DNA of 64,000 bases from Sphingobacterium sp. CZ-2 (GTDB taxonomy: Bacteria; Bacteroidota; Bacteroidia; Sphingobacteriales; Sphingobacteriaceae): assembly GCF_004526235.1 (NCBI RefSeq), contig NZ_CP038159.1:992001-1056000 (forward strand). Direction: 5' to 3'. A program made the position numbers and the translations under genes. Below the pieces are notes generated by a model. It was given only the letters and a program-made list of their open reading frames with translations, was not told where the DNA came from and searched no databases. Below, piece after piece: positions 15,283 through 24,952 of this stretch. The first letter of the stretch is position 1. Each line of letters begins with the position of its first letter.

Positions 15283-17409
15283 TTAATGCAATATTTGTAG
15301 TTCATCAATGGCCAATCTTTTGTTCTCCTCCGACGCCTTCTGTATGCGAACCAATAACGGTTTGCTCAAGTCCACGCCTTGAAACGGAATAACAATCTCC
15401 TTTACCGGAGATTCCTCTTCCTTGATTAAGCCGAATTTTAATTTGTTGATAAGCTTTCCTGATTGATGGATTTCAATTGTCGTTGGAACATTAAAACGAT
15501 GCTTTTCATTAACCAAAAAACGGATAAACATCCCTTTTGTCCCTTGCAAATCATTAAAATTCACCTCAAAAGCTATATCCTCATTCGAGGTAAACCATCC
15601 TTGTTGATAATCCTGCGGAAAACCAAGAATACCATTCAAACAGGTATGTAATGCTTCCTTATTATTATCTCCAGGTTGAATCCATTTAACTTGCGATGCT
15701 GTCAACCGATTTCTTTGCTGTCCCCATCCAGAATAGGATTTCCAAGCAACTAAATAATTGGAGATATCTCCATCAGCCTCCTTATACATCTTAATACCAT
15801 TAGCGGAAAAACCAGCTCGTAGATCCTCCACTATCTTAAGGATGTCCGCCTTAACCCGAACCTGATCATTTTTTATTTCAAATGCTCCGCCGGACTCCAA
15901 TCCCTTTTGATAGGCCAATTGCAGCTTACTAAAACCCATTCCTAATAGGAGTTTTTGAAGTTTTTTCCTTTCCAATCCTGTAACTTGTGGTAAGAGCTTC
16001 TCCAGTTCCTTGTAGGAGTTTGCGAACCTGTCCGCCAATAGATAAGTCTTTTGTATGTCGGCAAATCCGGCATACATACCATATCCCTTGCCTTGAAAGG
16101 ATTGCTTTTCCTGATCGATCAGATACAAAGCCAGGATCGAAGCAGATTTAGGATAAAAGCGATGAAGATAGGCGCGCAATAATTGCTCAACAGGTAGGTC
16201 TACATCATTCATCAATGCGGCAGCTACATAGGTTTTAACATCATCTAAACTGCTGTAATCATAGCCACTGGCATTCAGAAAAATTCCCTTTATCCCCAAT
16301 GCCTTAAAATCCTTCCATTGCGCTTGCATGCTGAGCAGGCTTGGCTGTACCGTCAGGTAATCATCGAAATTCATCGAATAATCCCAGAGGTACAACTTGG
16401 AGGATTTTAATGTCCAGGTATTAACTTTCTTCTTAAATACATTAAATTCTTTGGCATCTTTGAAAGAGACCCCCTTGGGTAAGTCAATGGTGCTTAATAA
16501 CACACCTACGTTGCTGGGTAATTTCCCTTTCGGCGGCGATTTAACTGTTCCATAGACGGTAGTAAAGAATTGATGGTTGGGAAATAGGGCACTGATTTTC
16601 CCCAAAAAAGCAAATACAGCTGCCGACGCATCTCCCACCTTATTCCCGGCAGCTGTACATGCCTCGCATGTAAATGCGATGGCATTATCTTCAGGGGCAA
16701 GCATGAAATGATTTCCATGTCCTAGCCCCCCATCACCATAATTATCAACGATATACGCTTTTGTTTGTTCCAATAGATCAGGGCTGGAAAAGCATAACTG
16801 CTCAGGCATAGGTTTTCCATCCAGCTTTGCATGGCTAGCCTCCCTTTTTTCAACCAACTTGCTGAGGTTGTGTCCCCAGATCCCCCAATCTGCATCCAAC
16901 TGATTCGTCCCTAATATTCCTGCATAATCACTATCGGTATTGGGTTGATAGTGAGGCTCTCGGTATGAAAAATCAAAATTTCGAGCCTGATCTTTAAAAT
17001 CTATATAGGCAGGTGGAAGATCTTCATTCTGGATATAATCATTGGCTTCCCCTATCCTATCAATCAATTGATAGATCAACCAAAGCATGGTCCTATTATC
17101 TTTGGCAGATAGGTTTAAGGCCGCCTTACCATTTTTTATCTCATAGTCAAAAGGTAATTCCGGATTTACCTGGATATGCAAATGGAAATAGCCCTGGGGA
17201 GGATTTTCTTCCTGGCGCATCCGGAGGATTACCTTTTTATTTTCAGATCGTTTCTGTAAATGGGTAAATAAATAAGAAGCCCATCTTTCCCCTTCGGTTG
17301 TGCCATCATCGCTGATCAGAAAACCTTTCGCACGAAGCTGACTGTAGGAAGGTTGACAACCTAACATACCTAAAAACAAACTGATCAATATGATATTAAA
17401 ACGAAACAT
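15283..17409 (-). CDS. DUF4838 lipoprotein, putative glycoside-hydrolase-like component of the polysaccharide locus
   Basis: This is a 708-residue secreted protein. The start at 17409 gives a lipoprotein signal MFRFNIILISLFLGMLGC. Residues ~30-125 resemble the N-terminal domain of alpha-glucuronidase-like proteins (TMLWLIYQLIDRIGE). The central TIM-barrel-like DUF4838 region includes GHGNHFMLAPEDN, FTCEACTAA, LYLWDYSMNFDDYLTVQPSLL and GIFLNASG. The C-terminal ~150 residues look like a beta-sandwich. It overlaps the TPR-barrel gene by 14 bases. By position it could trim or modify the exported polymer, a role like that of PgaB's hydrolase domain; this is inference. Confidence 0.75.
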   Translation of the reverse strand: MFRFNIILISLFLGMLGCQPSYSQLRAKGFLISDDGTTEGERWASYLFTHLQKRSENKKVILRMRQEENPPQGYFHLHIQVNPELPFDYEIKNGKAALNLSAKDNRTMLWLIYQLIDRIGEANDYIQNEDLPPAYIDFKDQARNFDFSYREPHYQPNTDSDYAGILGTNQLDADWGIWGHNLSKLVEKREASHAKLDGKPMPEQLCFSSPDLLEQTKAYIVDNYGDGGLGHGNHFMLAPEDNAIAFTCEACTAAGNKVGDASAAVFAFLGKISALFPNHQFFTTVYGTVKSPPKGKLPSNVGVLLSTIDLPKGVSFKDAKEFNVFKKKVNTWTLKSSKLYLWDYSMNFDDYLTVQPSLLSMQAQWKDFKALGIKGIFLNASGYDYSSLDDVKTYVAAALMNDVDLPVEQLLRAYLHRFYPKSASILALYLIDQEKQSFQGKGYGMYAGFADIQKTYLLADRFANSYKELEKLLPQVTGLERKKLQKLLLGMGFSKLQLAYQKGLESGGAFEIKNDQVRVKADILKIVEDLRAGFSANGIKMYKEADGDISNYLVAWKSYSGWGQQRNRLTASQVKWIQPGDNNKEALHTCLNGILGFPQDYQQGWFTSNEDIAFEVNFNDLQGTKGMFIRFLVNEKHRFNVPTTIEIHQSGKLINKLKFGLIKEEESPVKEIVIPFQGVDLSKPLLVRIQKASEENKRLAIDELQILH

Positions 17410-20209
17410 TGACTTGGAAATAGAGATTATACAGATTTCGATAAGGGATTTCATAATTATGGGTTTCATAGTTGTACCAGGTACCCAATACACCTGCAGA
17501 AATATGTTTACTCACCATCCTGCCTACCCCTGCTCCTACCATCGCATTCATCACCGAAAAGGAATTGATGAATTGATAATTGAGAAGCATCACGTCGGGA
17601 CTATTCCCAATATTAGCCATGGCCATCAAGTAGTTTTTAGGATTATTCATATAATACCTACCCTGCAAGCCCACATTGTACAATAGATGGCCATCCAAAA
17701 AGAATTGCATGTATTTGGCATTCAATCGGAAGGAATTGATTTCCTTGGTCAAACCCAGAACACCGTTGTATAAATGCTCTTCCGTATACAGTTGTCGGTA
17801 GCCAGCTCCAAGTTCAAGTTCCCAATCATTTTTAAATTGTCTATAAACAGATGCATTGAAAGCTGTTTTTGGAAAGTATTTATTGGAAATAGCCGCATCT
17901 ATTTTTGTAGCCCATTTTGCATCCCAACCTCTTCCCCATTCCAGCTGTCCCTGTATTCCTTTGCCTTCCGATCTGCCAGAATAATTGATCCGACCGATAA
18001 AAGTATTGACTCCTTCAAATCGGCTATATTCAAAGGTAGAGATGGATTGAATGGTATAATTATCGCCAAATCTAGACCTCAGGTGGTAAAGTCCCACTTC
18101 GTTCTTAAAGCCTTTTTGATTCAGAAATTGTAGATGAGCCTTAAAATCTTCCAATTCCAGCAAGGAAGGTTCGTAAAAACTTTGGTAATAATAGGCTGAA
18201 TCGTACTGCTTCAGTTTTTCGTAGGCCAATCCTTTGAGGTATTTCAGTTCCTTATCCTGTGGTTTATAGTAAAGAGCTTGATCGGCCACTGCAATAACCT
18301 CTTTATCGGCCTTATTTTTCAATAGGTTATTCGCATAGTCGGTTGAGAATTGTACAAAGGTATTTCTCACCTCTTCATGATAAGGATATAGCGCAATTTC
18401 CTTTTTCACCAAATCGTATGCCTCTTGAATATTCGCCCCATTCAACAATTGCGCATTGGCAAGTTTTAGTTTGAAAGGTATATCCTGTGGATAAAGGTTG
18501 CTGGCCATTTGTGCATGAGCTAGCATCTCCTCTTTCAATCCCAATTGATTGGAAAGATTCACTCCATACATCAAGGCATATTTATCCTGCGGAAAATGCT
18601 TCAACCATCGCTTGGTCCATTGGTATGCTAAGGGATAATTCCCTTGTTCGTTGGCCAGTTTGACCATCTTTAACATCAGGTCGTTGTAGCCTGACACATA
18701 GTTTTCCCGCTCAACCTGTGAAACCTCCGTAAGAACCGATTCGTAAATCTCTGCTGCGCGCTCATATTGCTCCTGAACTTCATATATTCCCGAAAGCTTT
18801 ATTTTTAGATCCACATTTCTGGGATCAAGATTTATTTTCTCCTGCAACAGGACGATAGCATCTGAAAAACGACCGGTTTGGTAATAGGCATTGTACATAC
18901 TGTTCAACGCATAATCCCGTTCTTCAGCCTCCCCATAATTTAATATTTCGTTCAATTTGGGAATAGCTGCTCTATATTCATTTGCCGCCATATCGGCACG
19001 GGTTTCTTCAATTAAACTGGCAACATAAGCTGCTTTAATATCTGTATCATTTGGATGCTGGAGAAAGAGCGACCTGGTCAGTGATCTTACCTTATTCTTA
19101 TCAGCCTTTAACCGATAGATATCCAATTCCCGAAGGGATAAGGCCTTATCCATGCCCCGTACATTGGCATAGGACCTTAGAAGATGCAAAGCTTCATCAT
19201 ATTGCTGATTGGCAATGGTCTTGTTCAGCACATGCGGAAATGCTTCCACATTTCCGGGATCAGCTTCCAGAATCTTTCCGTACAAGGTGGCCGGATCTTT
19301 TGCATTTGCATGCCGTGCCGCCTCCAATAAGAAATAATTATATTTCGTACGGTTGATGCCCGATCCACCCTTCGATTGGGCCTGAAGTAGACTTAGGATC
19401 TCATCGTATCTTTTATCATGTTCTAAAATGCTGATCTTCTTATCCACCAAACTTCCATTTCCTGGAAAATAGGTCAAGCCCCTATCCACGGTCGACAAGG
19501 CTGCATAATAATCCCCAGCCTTTATGTAGTTATTAGCCAATTCATGGTATAAGGCCAATTGATTGGGTTTCTCCTGGATCAGAAGCTTATTCACAGCAAT
19601 TGCATCTTCGATCTTACCTGATTTCCGAAGATCGTTTGCCTTCAGCTCTGCTTGATAATTCCTATCAGCTTCCAATTCCTTATCATCAGGGAAGATCTGG
19701 GAAATGCGTTTTAATAAACGATCCGCTTCTACATGGTTGCCTTGAAGGCGGTAAAGATCAATCTTCTTTCGCCAAAGGCCTCTCCAATAGGGATTCACTT
19801 CTAATAGTTCATTCACGTAACATATTGCACTGGAATACCTTCCGGTTTCCATTTCTACTGCTACCAATAAATGCTTCGCATCCACATTGCCTGGATTAAA
19901 GGCCACGGATTTATTCAATTCGAAACGGGCTTTACTATAATCCTTTCTCAACCAATAATATTTTCCCAGGAACATTCGTAAGTCGGAATCCTTCGGTGAT
20001 TTGGCAATTTGGAGGTCCAAAACCTGCTTGGCCTTATTGAGATCACCCTTATTCAAAAGTCCGGCAATTTGCTTGACAACATCTTCCTTATCGCTGATAT
20101 GAACTTTTTGCTGAGCTTGTACGGAGCTAATCCCGCCAAGCATCAAGAAGATCAAAGTCTGCAATAGAGACATGGAAATGGTATTTGAATATTTCTTTAA
20201 CGTATTCAT
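17396..20209 (-). CDS. TPR protein with C-terminal outer-membrane barrel (PgaA/YaiO-like exporter)
   Basis: This is a 937-residue protein with an N-terminal signal peptide (hydrophobic stretch to VQAQ, about residue 33). Roughly fifteen tetratricopeptide repeats follow (about 45-670), for example LRMFLGKYYWLRKDYSKARFEL and GNVDAKHLLVAVEMETGRYS. The last ~240 residues form a beta-barrel with alternating aromatic strands, of the YaiO type, ending YFQVNVSF with the terminal Phe typical of outer-membrane barrels. The layout TPR plus barrel is that of PgaA-type polysaccharide exporters. It begins 28 bases after the glycosyltransferase gene, so it probably exports that enzyme's product. Confidence 0.85.
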   Translation of the reverse strand: MNTLKKYSNTISMSLLQTLIFLMLGGISSVQAQQKVHISDKEDVVKQIAGLLNKGDLNKAKQVLDLQIAKSPKDSDLRMFLGKYYWLRKDYSKARFELNKSVAFNPGNVDAKHLLVAVEMETGRYSSAICYVNELLEVNPYWRGLWRKKIDLYRLQGNHVEADRLLKRISQIFPDDKELEADRNYQAELKANDLRKSGKIEDAIAVNKLLIQEKPNQLALYHELANNYIKAGDYYAALSTVDRGLTYFPGNGSLVDKKISILEHDKRYDEILSLLQAQSKGGSGINRTKYNYFLLEAARHANAKDPATLYGKILEADPGNVEAFPHVLNKTIANQQYDEALHLLRSYANVRGMDKALSLRELDIYRLKADKNKVRSLTRSLFLQHPNDTDIKAAYVASLIEETRADMAANEYRAAIPKLNEILNYGEAEERDYALNSMYNAYYQTGRFSDAIVLLQEKINLDPRNVDLKIKLSGIYEVQEQYERAAEIYESVLTEVSQVERENYVSGYNDLMLKMVKLANEQGNYPLAYQWTKRWLKHFPQDKYALMYGVNLSNQLGLKEEMLAHAQMASNLYPQDIPFKLKLANAQLLNGANIQEAYDLVKKEIALYPYHEEVRNTFVQFSTDYANNLLKNKADKEVIAVADQALYYKPQDKELKYLKGLAYEKLKQYDSAYYYQSFYEPSLLELEDFKAHLQFLNQKGFKNEVGLYHLRSRFGDNYTIQSISTFEYSRFEGVNTFIGRINYSGRSEGKGIQGQLEWGRGWDAKWATKIDAAISNKYFPKTAFNASVYRQFKNDWELELGAGYRQLYTEEHLYNGVLGLTKEINSFRLNAKYMQFFLDGHLLYNVGLQGRYYMNNPKNYLMAMANIGNSPDVMLLNYQFINSFSVMNAMVGAGVGRMVSKHISAGVLGTWYNYETHNYEIPYRNLYNLYFQVNVSF

Positions 20210-20237
20210 TTAGTATATGATGGTATTGATGAATGAA

Positions 20238-21689
20238 TTATGCAGCTTTTGAAGAAGATTTATCCTGACCGTTCTGTCCACTGAACCCTTGCCTGGTCAT
20301 GGTTCCCCATTTAAAGTTTTTCTTGGTGAGGTATTGCCAATATCCTCTCAGCGTAAAAATCACGACAAAGGGATGGTATAGCAGGGCCTCAAAGGCGGAA
20401 AACAGCACTAGACGAAGGTATTCATTCAGATTACGGTATAGTTTTCTTAGGGAAATATCAAACACAATGGTGATGGTGGATATACTGATCCCGATGAGGT
20501 ATACATAAGCCAACATCAGCCAAAACGTATTGAAATTGATCTGTTCAGTATAGAGCAAAAAGAGCAGGAAGAAGAAGCCCGAGAACTCGATGATGGGAGC
20601 CATCAATTCGAAGAAAAAGGCATATGGCATGATAATAAGTCCCATTCTTCCATATTTCCTGTTGAACAGAAATTTTCGATGAACAAAGAATATCTGCAAC
20701 AAGCCCCTTCCCCACCTTGTCCTTTGTCGCATTAATACCTTTAGGTTTGGAGGCCCTTCCGTCCAACAGAGCGAATGGGGCACTTGCACAATCTTATATG
20801 GTAATTTATGCTCTCTTTTATAGGCGATAAGACGTAAGGTCATATCCATATCCTCGGCATGGGATTTCGTATCAAAACCTCCACAGCTGATGACCGAGCT
20901 TTTTTCAAAAAGCCCGAATCCTCCCGACACATTCGGAATGGCATTAATGGCAGACCATCCCATCTTGGCCACCAAATAAGACCGCAAGTATTCTGTTTCC
21001 TGAAAGGTCGGAATAAAATCTGCGGGAGGTCTGATACGCGTAATTTTCCCATCCCTAAAATCACATCCATTGGCCATGCGCATCGTAGCACCTACTGCCA
21101 AGACTGGAATATCAGAATCGAGGACAGGAAGGATAACCTTGCTCAAGGTATCGGGCGAAAGAATACAATCCACATCCGTATTGATGAAGTAATCATATTT
21201 CGCAACATTCACCCCGGCATTCATCGCATCGGCCTTCGTACCTCCATTTACTTTATCCACTACAATTAGTTTATCGTAAAGGGGGTTGACGGATTTAAAG
21301 GTCCTTTTAAAGGGTTTACATGCCACTTTTTCCATGTAAGCGTAAGGAACTTCGATCAGTTCAAACCTGGAGATCATTAATTCTAATGTGTTATCCGTAC
21401 TACCATCATTGACAATAATGATTTCATAAGTTGGATAATTCAGGGAAAGCAATGACGTAATACTGTCCAAAATGATAACTTCCTCATTAAAAGCCGGTGC
21501 AACTATGGATATTCCAGGAGCTGTTTCGGGATAGGTCGTCAGGATATTCTCTTCCCTTTCGGTATACCTTACCCGATTCCTTAGGATGTTGTAATATCCC
21601 ATAAAGGCAAGGACAAAATAAATCAGGGTGATGGCCGTCGCATAGAAAAAAATAGCATAGCCATAAAAATTGAATAAAAACTCAAACAT
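20238..21689 (-). CDS. Processive family-2 glycosyltransferase (PgaC/BcsA-like)
   Basis: This is a 483-residue inner-membrane enzyme. One N-terminal transmembrane segment (11-33) precedes the GT-A catalytic domain, which has VNDGSTDN (93-100), TDVD (171-174), AEDMD (278-282) and QRTRW (322-326). These are the D, DxD, D and QxxRW motifs of processive beta-glycan synthases. Three or four C-terminal transmembrane helices follow (about 345-450). It probably polymerises a sugar from a nucleotide donor and moves the chain through the inner membrane. The sugar cannot be told from sequence. Its gene lies between the HEAT-repeat and the TPR-barrel genes. Confidence 0.9.
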   Translation of the reverse strand: MFEFLFNFYGYAIFFYATAITLIYFVLAFMGYYNILRNRVRYTEREENILTTYPETAPGISIVAPAFNEEVIILDSITSLLSLNYPTYEIIIVNDGSTDNTLELMISRFELIEVPYAYMEKVACKPFKRTFKSVNPLYDKLIVVDKVNGGTKADAMNAGVNVAKYDYFINTDVDCILSPDTLSKVILPVLDSDIPVLAVGATMRMANGCDFRDGKITRIRPPADFIPTFQETEYLRSYLVAKMGWSAINAIPNVSGGFGLFEKSSVISCGGFDTKSHAEDMDMTLRLIAYKREHKLPYKIVQVPHSLCWTEGPPNLKVLMRQRTRWGRGLLQIFFVHRKFLFNRKYGRMGLIIMPYAFFFELMAPIIEFSGFFFLLFLLYTEQINFNTFWLMLAYVYLIGISISTITIVFDISLRKLYRNLNEYLRLVLFSAFEALLYHPFVVIFTLRGYWQYLTKKNFKWGTMTRQGFSGQNGQDKSSSKAA

Positions 21690-21699
21690 GACTGATGTA

Positions 21700-22854
21700 T
21701 TAACCTAATTGATAATTAACCTGATCGAATATCTTTCGCTCAAATTCATTGGAGTTCGTGGAAAGATTAGTAAGCCGAAGTTTTCCTTCTTCCCCAAACT
21801 GCTTGATGGCATAAGCCAAATGAACCTTTTGTTCATTATCTGTAGTTCTGAAAAACTGATTGGTCAGAAAATCGAGCCCTATCTTGGTTTTGAATTTTGC
21901 AACCGCATTAATGATTGCCGTTTGAATCTCTACAGGAGAGATGCCATACATATCGAAAATCTCATGTTCCACCTCCTGGCGACCCAGATTTCCTAGGCTC
22001 TCAATAATAGCTGCTCTAACCAATTTGGATTCCTCCGTTTTTAATAATCCCTTTAGGAATTCGGCACATTCCATTTGGTTGAAAAAACCGATCTCTTTTA
22101 TCATAAATGCTTTGAAAGCATGGTTTTTAGCATGTTGAACCCACCTTGATAATAACGGCAATGGTCCCTCAGACTGGCGACCCACTAAGAAATGGTGAAT
22201 CATGATCTCATCCAGGGCATTAAAATCCGTATCAAAACTGTCTTCCAAAAATTTGAACGGATCTATGTTATCATACTTCATGACGGCCGCCCTAGCCTGT
22301 TTTCTTAATCCCTTATTCTTATGGTTTGTAGAGCGCATCAACACCGATGTTGTCAACCCATTACCCAAATTATCTAACTTTCTTAAGGCGATATGGCGTC
22401 TCTTGGAATTATTTGACATCAATTCAGTTTCCCAAAAACTAGGTATGTCCAGAACATGGATGATGGAACGGTAGTTATCCTCATTTACAGTTTTCCCTGC
22501 TTCCTTCAATTCATTGGCGGTATTTAAGATCAAATCCGTGATCTGGATCTTGGTTTTATTATTCATTCGTAGAATAACGTCCTCAAATTCTTGAAAAACC
22601 CGATCCTCCCCATATTTCTCGTCGGATCCCAGCATAGCAACAAAACGATCCTTTACTTGTCTAGATAATTTTGCAAAATCCCTTTCCTTTTTCCGTAAAT
22701 TCAAATTGATCCAAACAAAACGAATTAAACTGAGGATATAAATGAATATCAAGCCCATTACAATTAATACAGTTAATCGGATCACGAATGGATAACCCAT
22801 AAACTTATTTTGTAAGTAGAATAGGTAATACTGTAGGTAAAAACTTAATTCCAT
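21700..22854 (-). CDS. Membrane-anchored HEAT-repeat protein of the polysaccharide operon
   Basis: This is a 384-residue protein with one transmembrane helix near the N-terminus (about 25-47, IRLTVLIVMGLIFIYILSLIRF). It has a basic coiled linker and then helical repeats from about 130 to the end, with HEAT features such as NKGLRKQARAAVMKYDNIDPFKFLEDS and SKLVRAAIIESLGNLGRQEVEHEIF. It is the first gene of the operon, with 10 bases before the synthase. HEAT-repeat partners of synthases are probably scaffolds or regulators; its place suggests it acts on the glycosyltransferase. No catalytic motif is seen. Confidence 0.75.
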   Translation of the reverse strand: MELSFYLQYYLFYLQNKFMGYPFVIRLTVLIVMGLIFIYILSLIRFVWINLNLRKKERDFAKLSRQVKDRFVAMLGSDEKYGEDRVFQEFEDVILRMNNKTKIQITDLILNTANELKEAGKTVNEDNYRSIIHVLDIPSFWETELMSNNSKRRHIALRKLDNLGNGLTTSVLMRSTNHKNKGLRKQARAAVMKYDNIDPFKFLEDSFDTDFNALDEIMIHHFLVGRQSEGPLPLLSRWVQHAKNHAFKAFMIKEIGFFNQMECAEFLKGLLKTEESKLVRAAIIESLGNLGRQEVEHEIFDMYGISPVEIQTAIINAVAKFKTKIGLDFLTNQFFRTTDNEQKVHLAYAIKQFGEEGKLRLTNLSTNSNEFERKIFDQVNYQLG

Positions 22855-22980
22855 AATCTTGTTTGTTTTAAAAGGTGATTAAATAGTTGGTCATTTTAGA
22901 TAAGCGTTTTCTTGCGCGTTTTAAATAAGATAGCGTATCAAAACCGACAGTTCAAAATTACCATGTATGGGAAGGAAAAT

Positions 22981-23026
22981 ATGTCTCAATAATTGGATAA
23001 TCTGCAATATGAATTTTTTGAGACAT
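22981..23026. promoter_or_regulatory. Inverted repeat in the leader of the polysaccharide operon
   Basis: A perfect 9-base inverted repeat, ATGTCTCAA at 22981-22989 and TTGAGACAT at 23018-23026, has a 28-base spacer. It lies about 130 bases upstream of the operon's first gene. The rest of the 549-base gap (22855-23403) shows no gene. The repeat may be a regulator site or a leader hairpin. Confidence 0.45.
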
Positions 23027-23403
23027 CATTAAGGAATAGGTAACTATCTGTATTTCAATTATTTTTAATAAATCACAGTTCATCAACCGGATATTTACCT
23101 ATTTTCCATAATTAATAAAATTTGCATTGTTTTAGGACAATTTATGGTAATTACACAGTCTCTATAAAAGGATATTATTCATAAAGACGCAGTAATTTTT
23201 ACGTATAAGCGGGAAAAATGAGGATTATGGGAAAAATTGGCAGGAAGTTTCAAACTTTCAATTAGGATAAAAATGTCCAGTTATGAGCAAAAAGTTTCTA
23301 GGAAACGGGAATTTCGGCTTGGGTGGACAGTATAGGTTTTCCGATTTTTAAAAAGGGCTGCATAAAAATGAGATTTTAGAATGGGTTCTACCTGTTCCAA
23401 AAC

Positions 23404-24951
23404 TCAATAAATCTCATTTCTTTTATTTTCAATATATTGGGAAGGTGGTATACCAACAACGGCCTTAAAAGCCATGGTAAATTTACTATGCGAAGAAAAT
23501 CCAGAAAACTCTGCTAGGTAGGATAGTTTATAATCCAACATGACCTGGTTTTCACTTAATTCTCTGATCAGGAATTGAATCCGAAGATGCAGAATATAGT
23601 CGTTGAAATTTTGGTTTTTATATTTTCGTATAACGTATGAAACATATTTTTGATTAGAGTGAAGTTTATGCGCCAATTTGTTCAACGTAATGTTTTTATC
23701 CAAATAAAACTGCTCATTTTCCATCTGGTTCAAATCCTTCACCAGCCTGTTTTCTGTATCCAATGAAATATTGAGGTCGGTTTCCGTATTGATTTCCTTC
23801 ATCAGGATCTTTGGAACCAAAATAGGTTCATCTTCGATATTCATGTCGAATTCCATCACCTGATCCGATTCCCGGGTAGGATTATTATCCAATCTCCTTT
23901 TCAAGATGATATAAATGACGCTGAACACAGCTAGACTTATCAATAGCGACCAAACAAGGATAAGATTCCGTTTGCGACTGATCAAATTCTGATTGTTTAA
24001 ATCTTTGATCAATTCATCCGAAACCGCTATGGAATATTCTGTTTTCTCTTTTAATATATTAGCATAATCATTAAAATAGGCATTAGATTGTTTATGGTCA
24101 TTGATTTTTTGATAATATCTGCCTGAAACAAGATAATAAGGTTCTTTAAAATCCATTCGATTGAACTTCGTTAAATACGGCTTAGCCTTTCCCAAATAGG
24201 ATAAAGTAGAATCCAATTTTTCTGATTTAAGATAAGCTTCAGCTTTGCCTAGATACATATATGCCCGAAAATTACTCTCCATACTTCCCAAAAGACGGGT
24301 GGCGTTGTCAAACTGATTGATCGCTTGTTCGAATTTTAATAATTGAAGATAACATTGCCCCATGAGGTAACTGAAGGAAGAATTAAATAGGATCGTCTGC
24401 GGCGTTTGGACCTTTATCTGGGATAAAGCGGATTTCCCTTGCTCCAATTTTTTAATACCCGCAATAAAATCTCTTTTGTTCATCAGCTGCAAAGCTTCCT
24501 CTTGGATGATGTGTATTCTTTCCTCCTCAAATAAGGTTGTGTCTTCAATGGAGTTCTGGTTCTGATGGGCTATCTCAATATAACGTTGGGCTTCCACATT
24601 CAGACCCACTTCCCGAAAATTTTCGGCAAGGAAAATCGAATTCTGAGTCGCCAACTCGTAATATCCAGATAATTCGGCCTTGCGTTCGGCCAATAACCCC
24701 TTTCTGATCGCCCGAACATAATCTTTCGATTCTTTATATAAACTGGCAAGTAAGATTAGGGTACTAATCTCTTCTTCAGCACTTTCCGCTTCGGTGACCA
24801 AGGAATCTGTAAGCCGGATGGCTGCTCGGAGATCTCTTTCTTTTAAATCCTTTTGAATGTAACGGAGTCGTTCTTCAAAATTCCCATCCTGAGGGAATCC
24901 TTTCATGGGTACCATGAGTCCAATAAATATAAGAATGAACAATTGCCTCAT
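23404..24951 (-). CDS. TPR-sensor AraC-type transcriptional regulator
   Basis: This 515-residue protein has an N-terminal signal peptide (MRQLFILIFIGLMVPMKGFPQ) and then TPR-like helical repeats (about 30-310) outside the inner membrane. One transmembrane helix (about 325-348, ILVWSLLISLAVFSVIYIIL) is followed by a C-terminal AraC-type HTH (about 415-515, with KLHSNQKYVSYVIRKYKN and LSYLAEFSGFSSHSKFTMAF). This periplasmic-TPR/TM/AraC layout is common in Bacteroidota. It is the last gene of a three-regulator operon; the start overlaps no neighbour and leaves 1 base to the upstream gene's stop. The ligand is unknown. Confidence 0.88.
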   Translation of the reverse strand: MRQLFILIFIGLMVPMKGFPQDGNFEERLRYIQKDLKERDLRAAIRLTDSLVTEAESAEEEISTLILLASLYKESKDYVRAIRKGLLAERKAELSGYYELATQNSIFLAENFREVGLNVEAQRYIEIAHQNQNSIEDTTLFEEERIHIIQEEALQLMNKRDFIAGIKKLEQGKSALSQIKVQTPQTILFNSSFSYLMGQCYLQLLKFEQAINQFDNATRLLGSMESNFRAYMYLGKAEAYLKSEKLDSTLSYLGKAKPYLTKFNRMDFKEPYYLVSGRYYQKINDHKQSNAYFNDYANILKEKTEYSIAVSDELIKDLNNQNLISRKRNLILVWSLLISLAVFSVIYIILKRRLDNNPTRESDQVMEFDMNIEDEPILVPKILMKEINTETDLNISLDTENRLVKDLNQMENEQFYLDKNITLNKLAHKLHSNQKYVSYVIRKYKNQNFNDYILHLRIQFLIRELSENQVMLDYKLSYLAEFSGFSSHSKFTMAFKAVVGIPPSQYIENKRNEIY

Positions 24952-24952
24952 A

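Noticed and set aside
19051-19899. Plus-strand frames inside the TPR exporter gene
   Set aside because: They are shadows of the minus-strand TPR repeats. The TPR frame has clear signal peptide, repeats and barrel.
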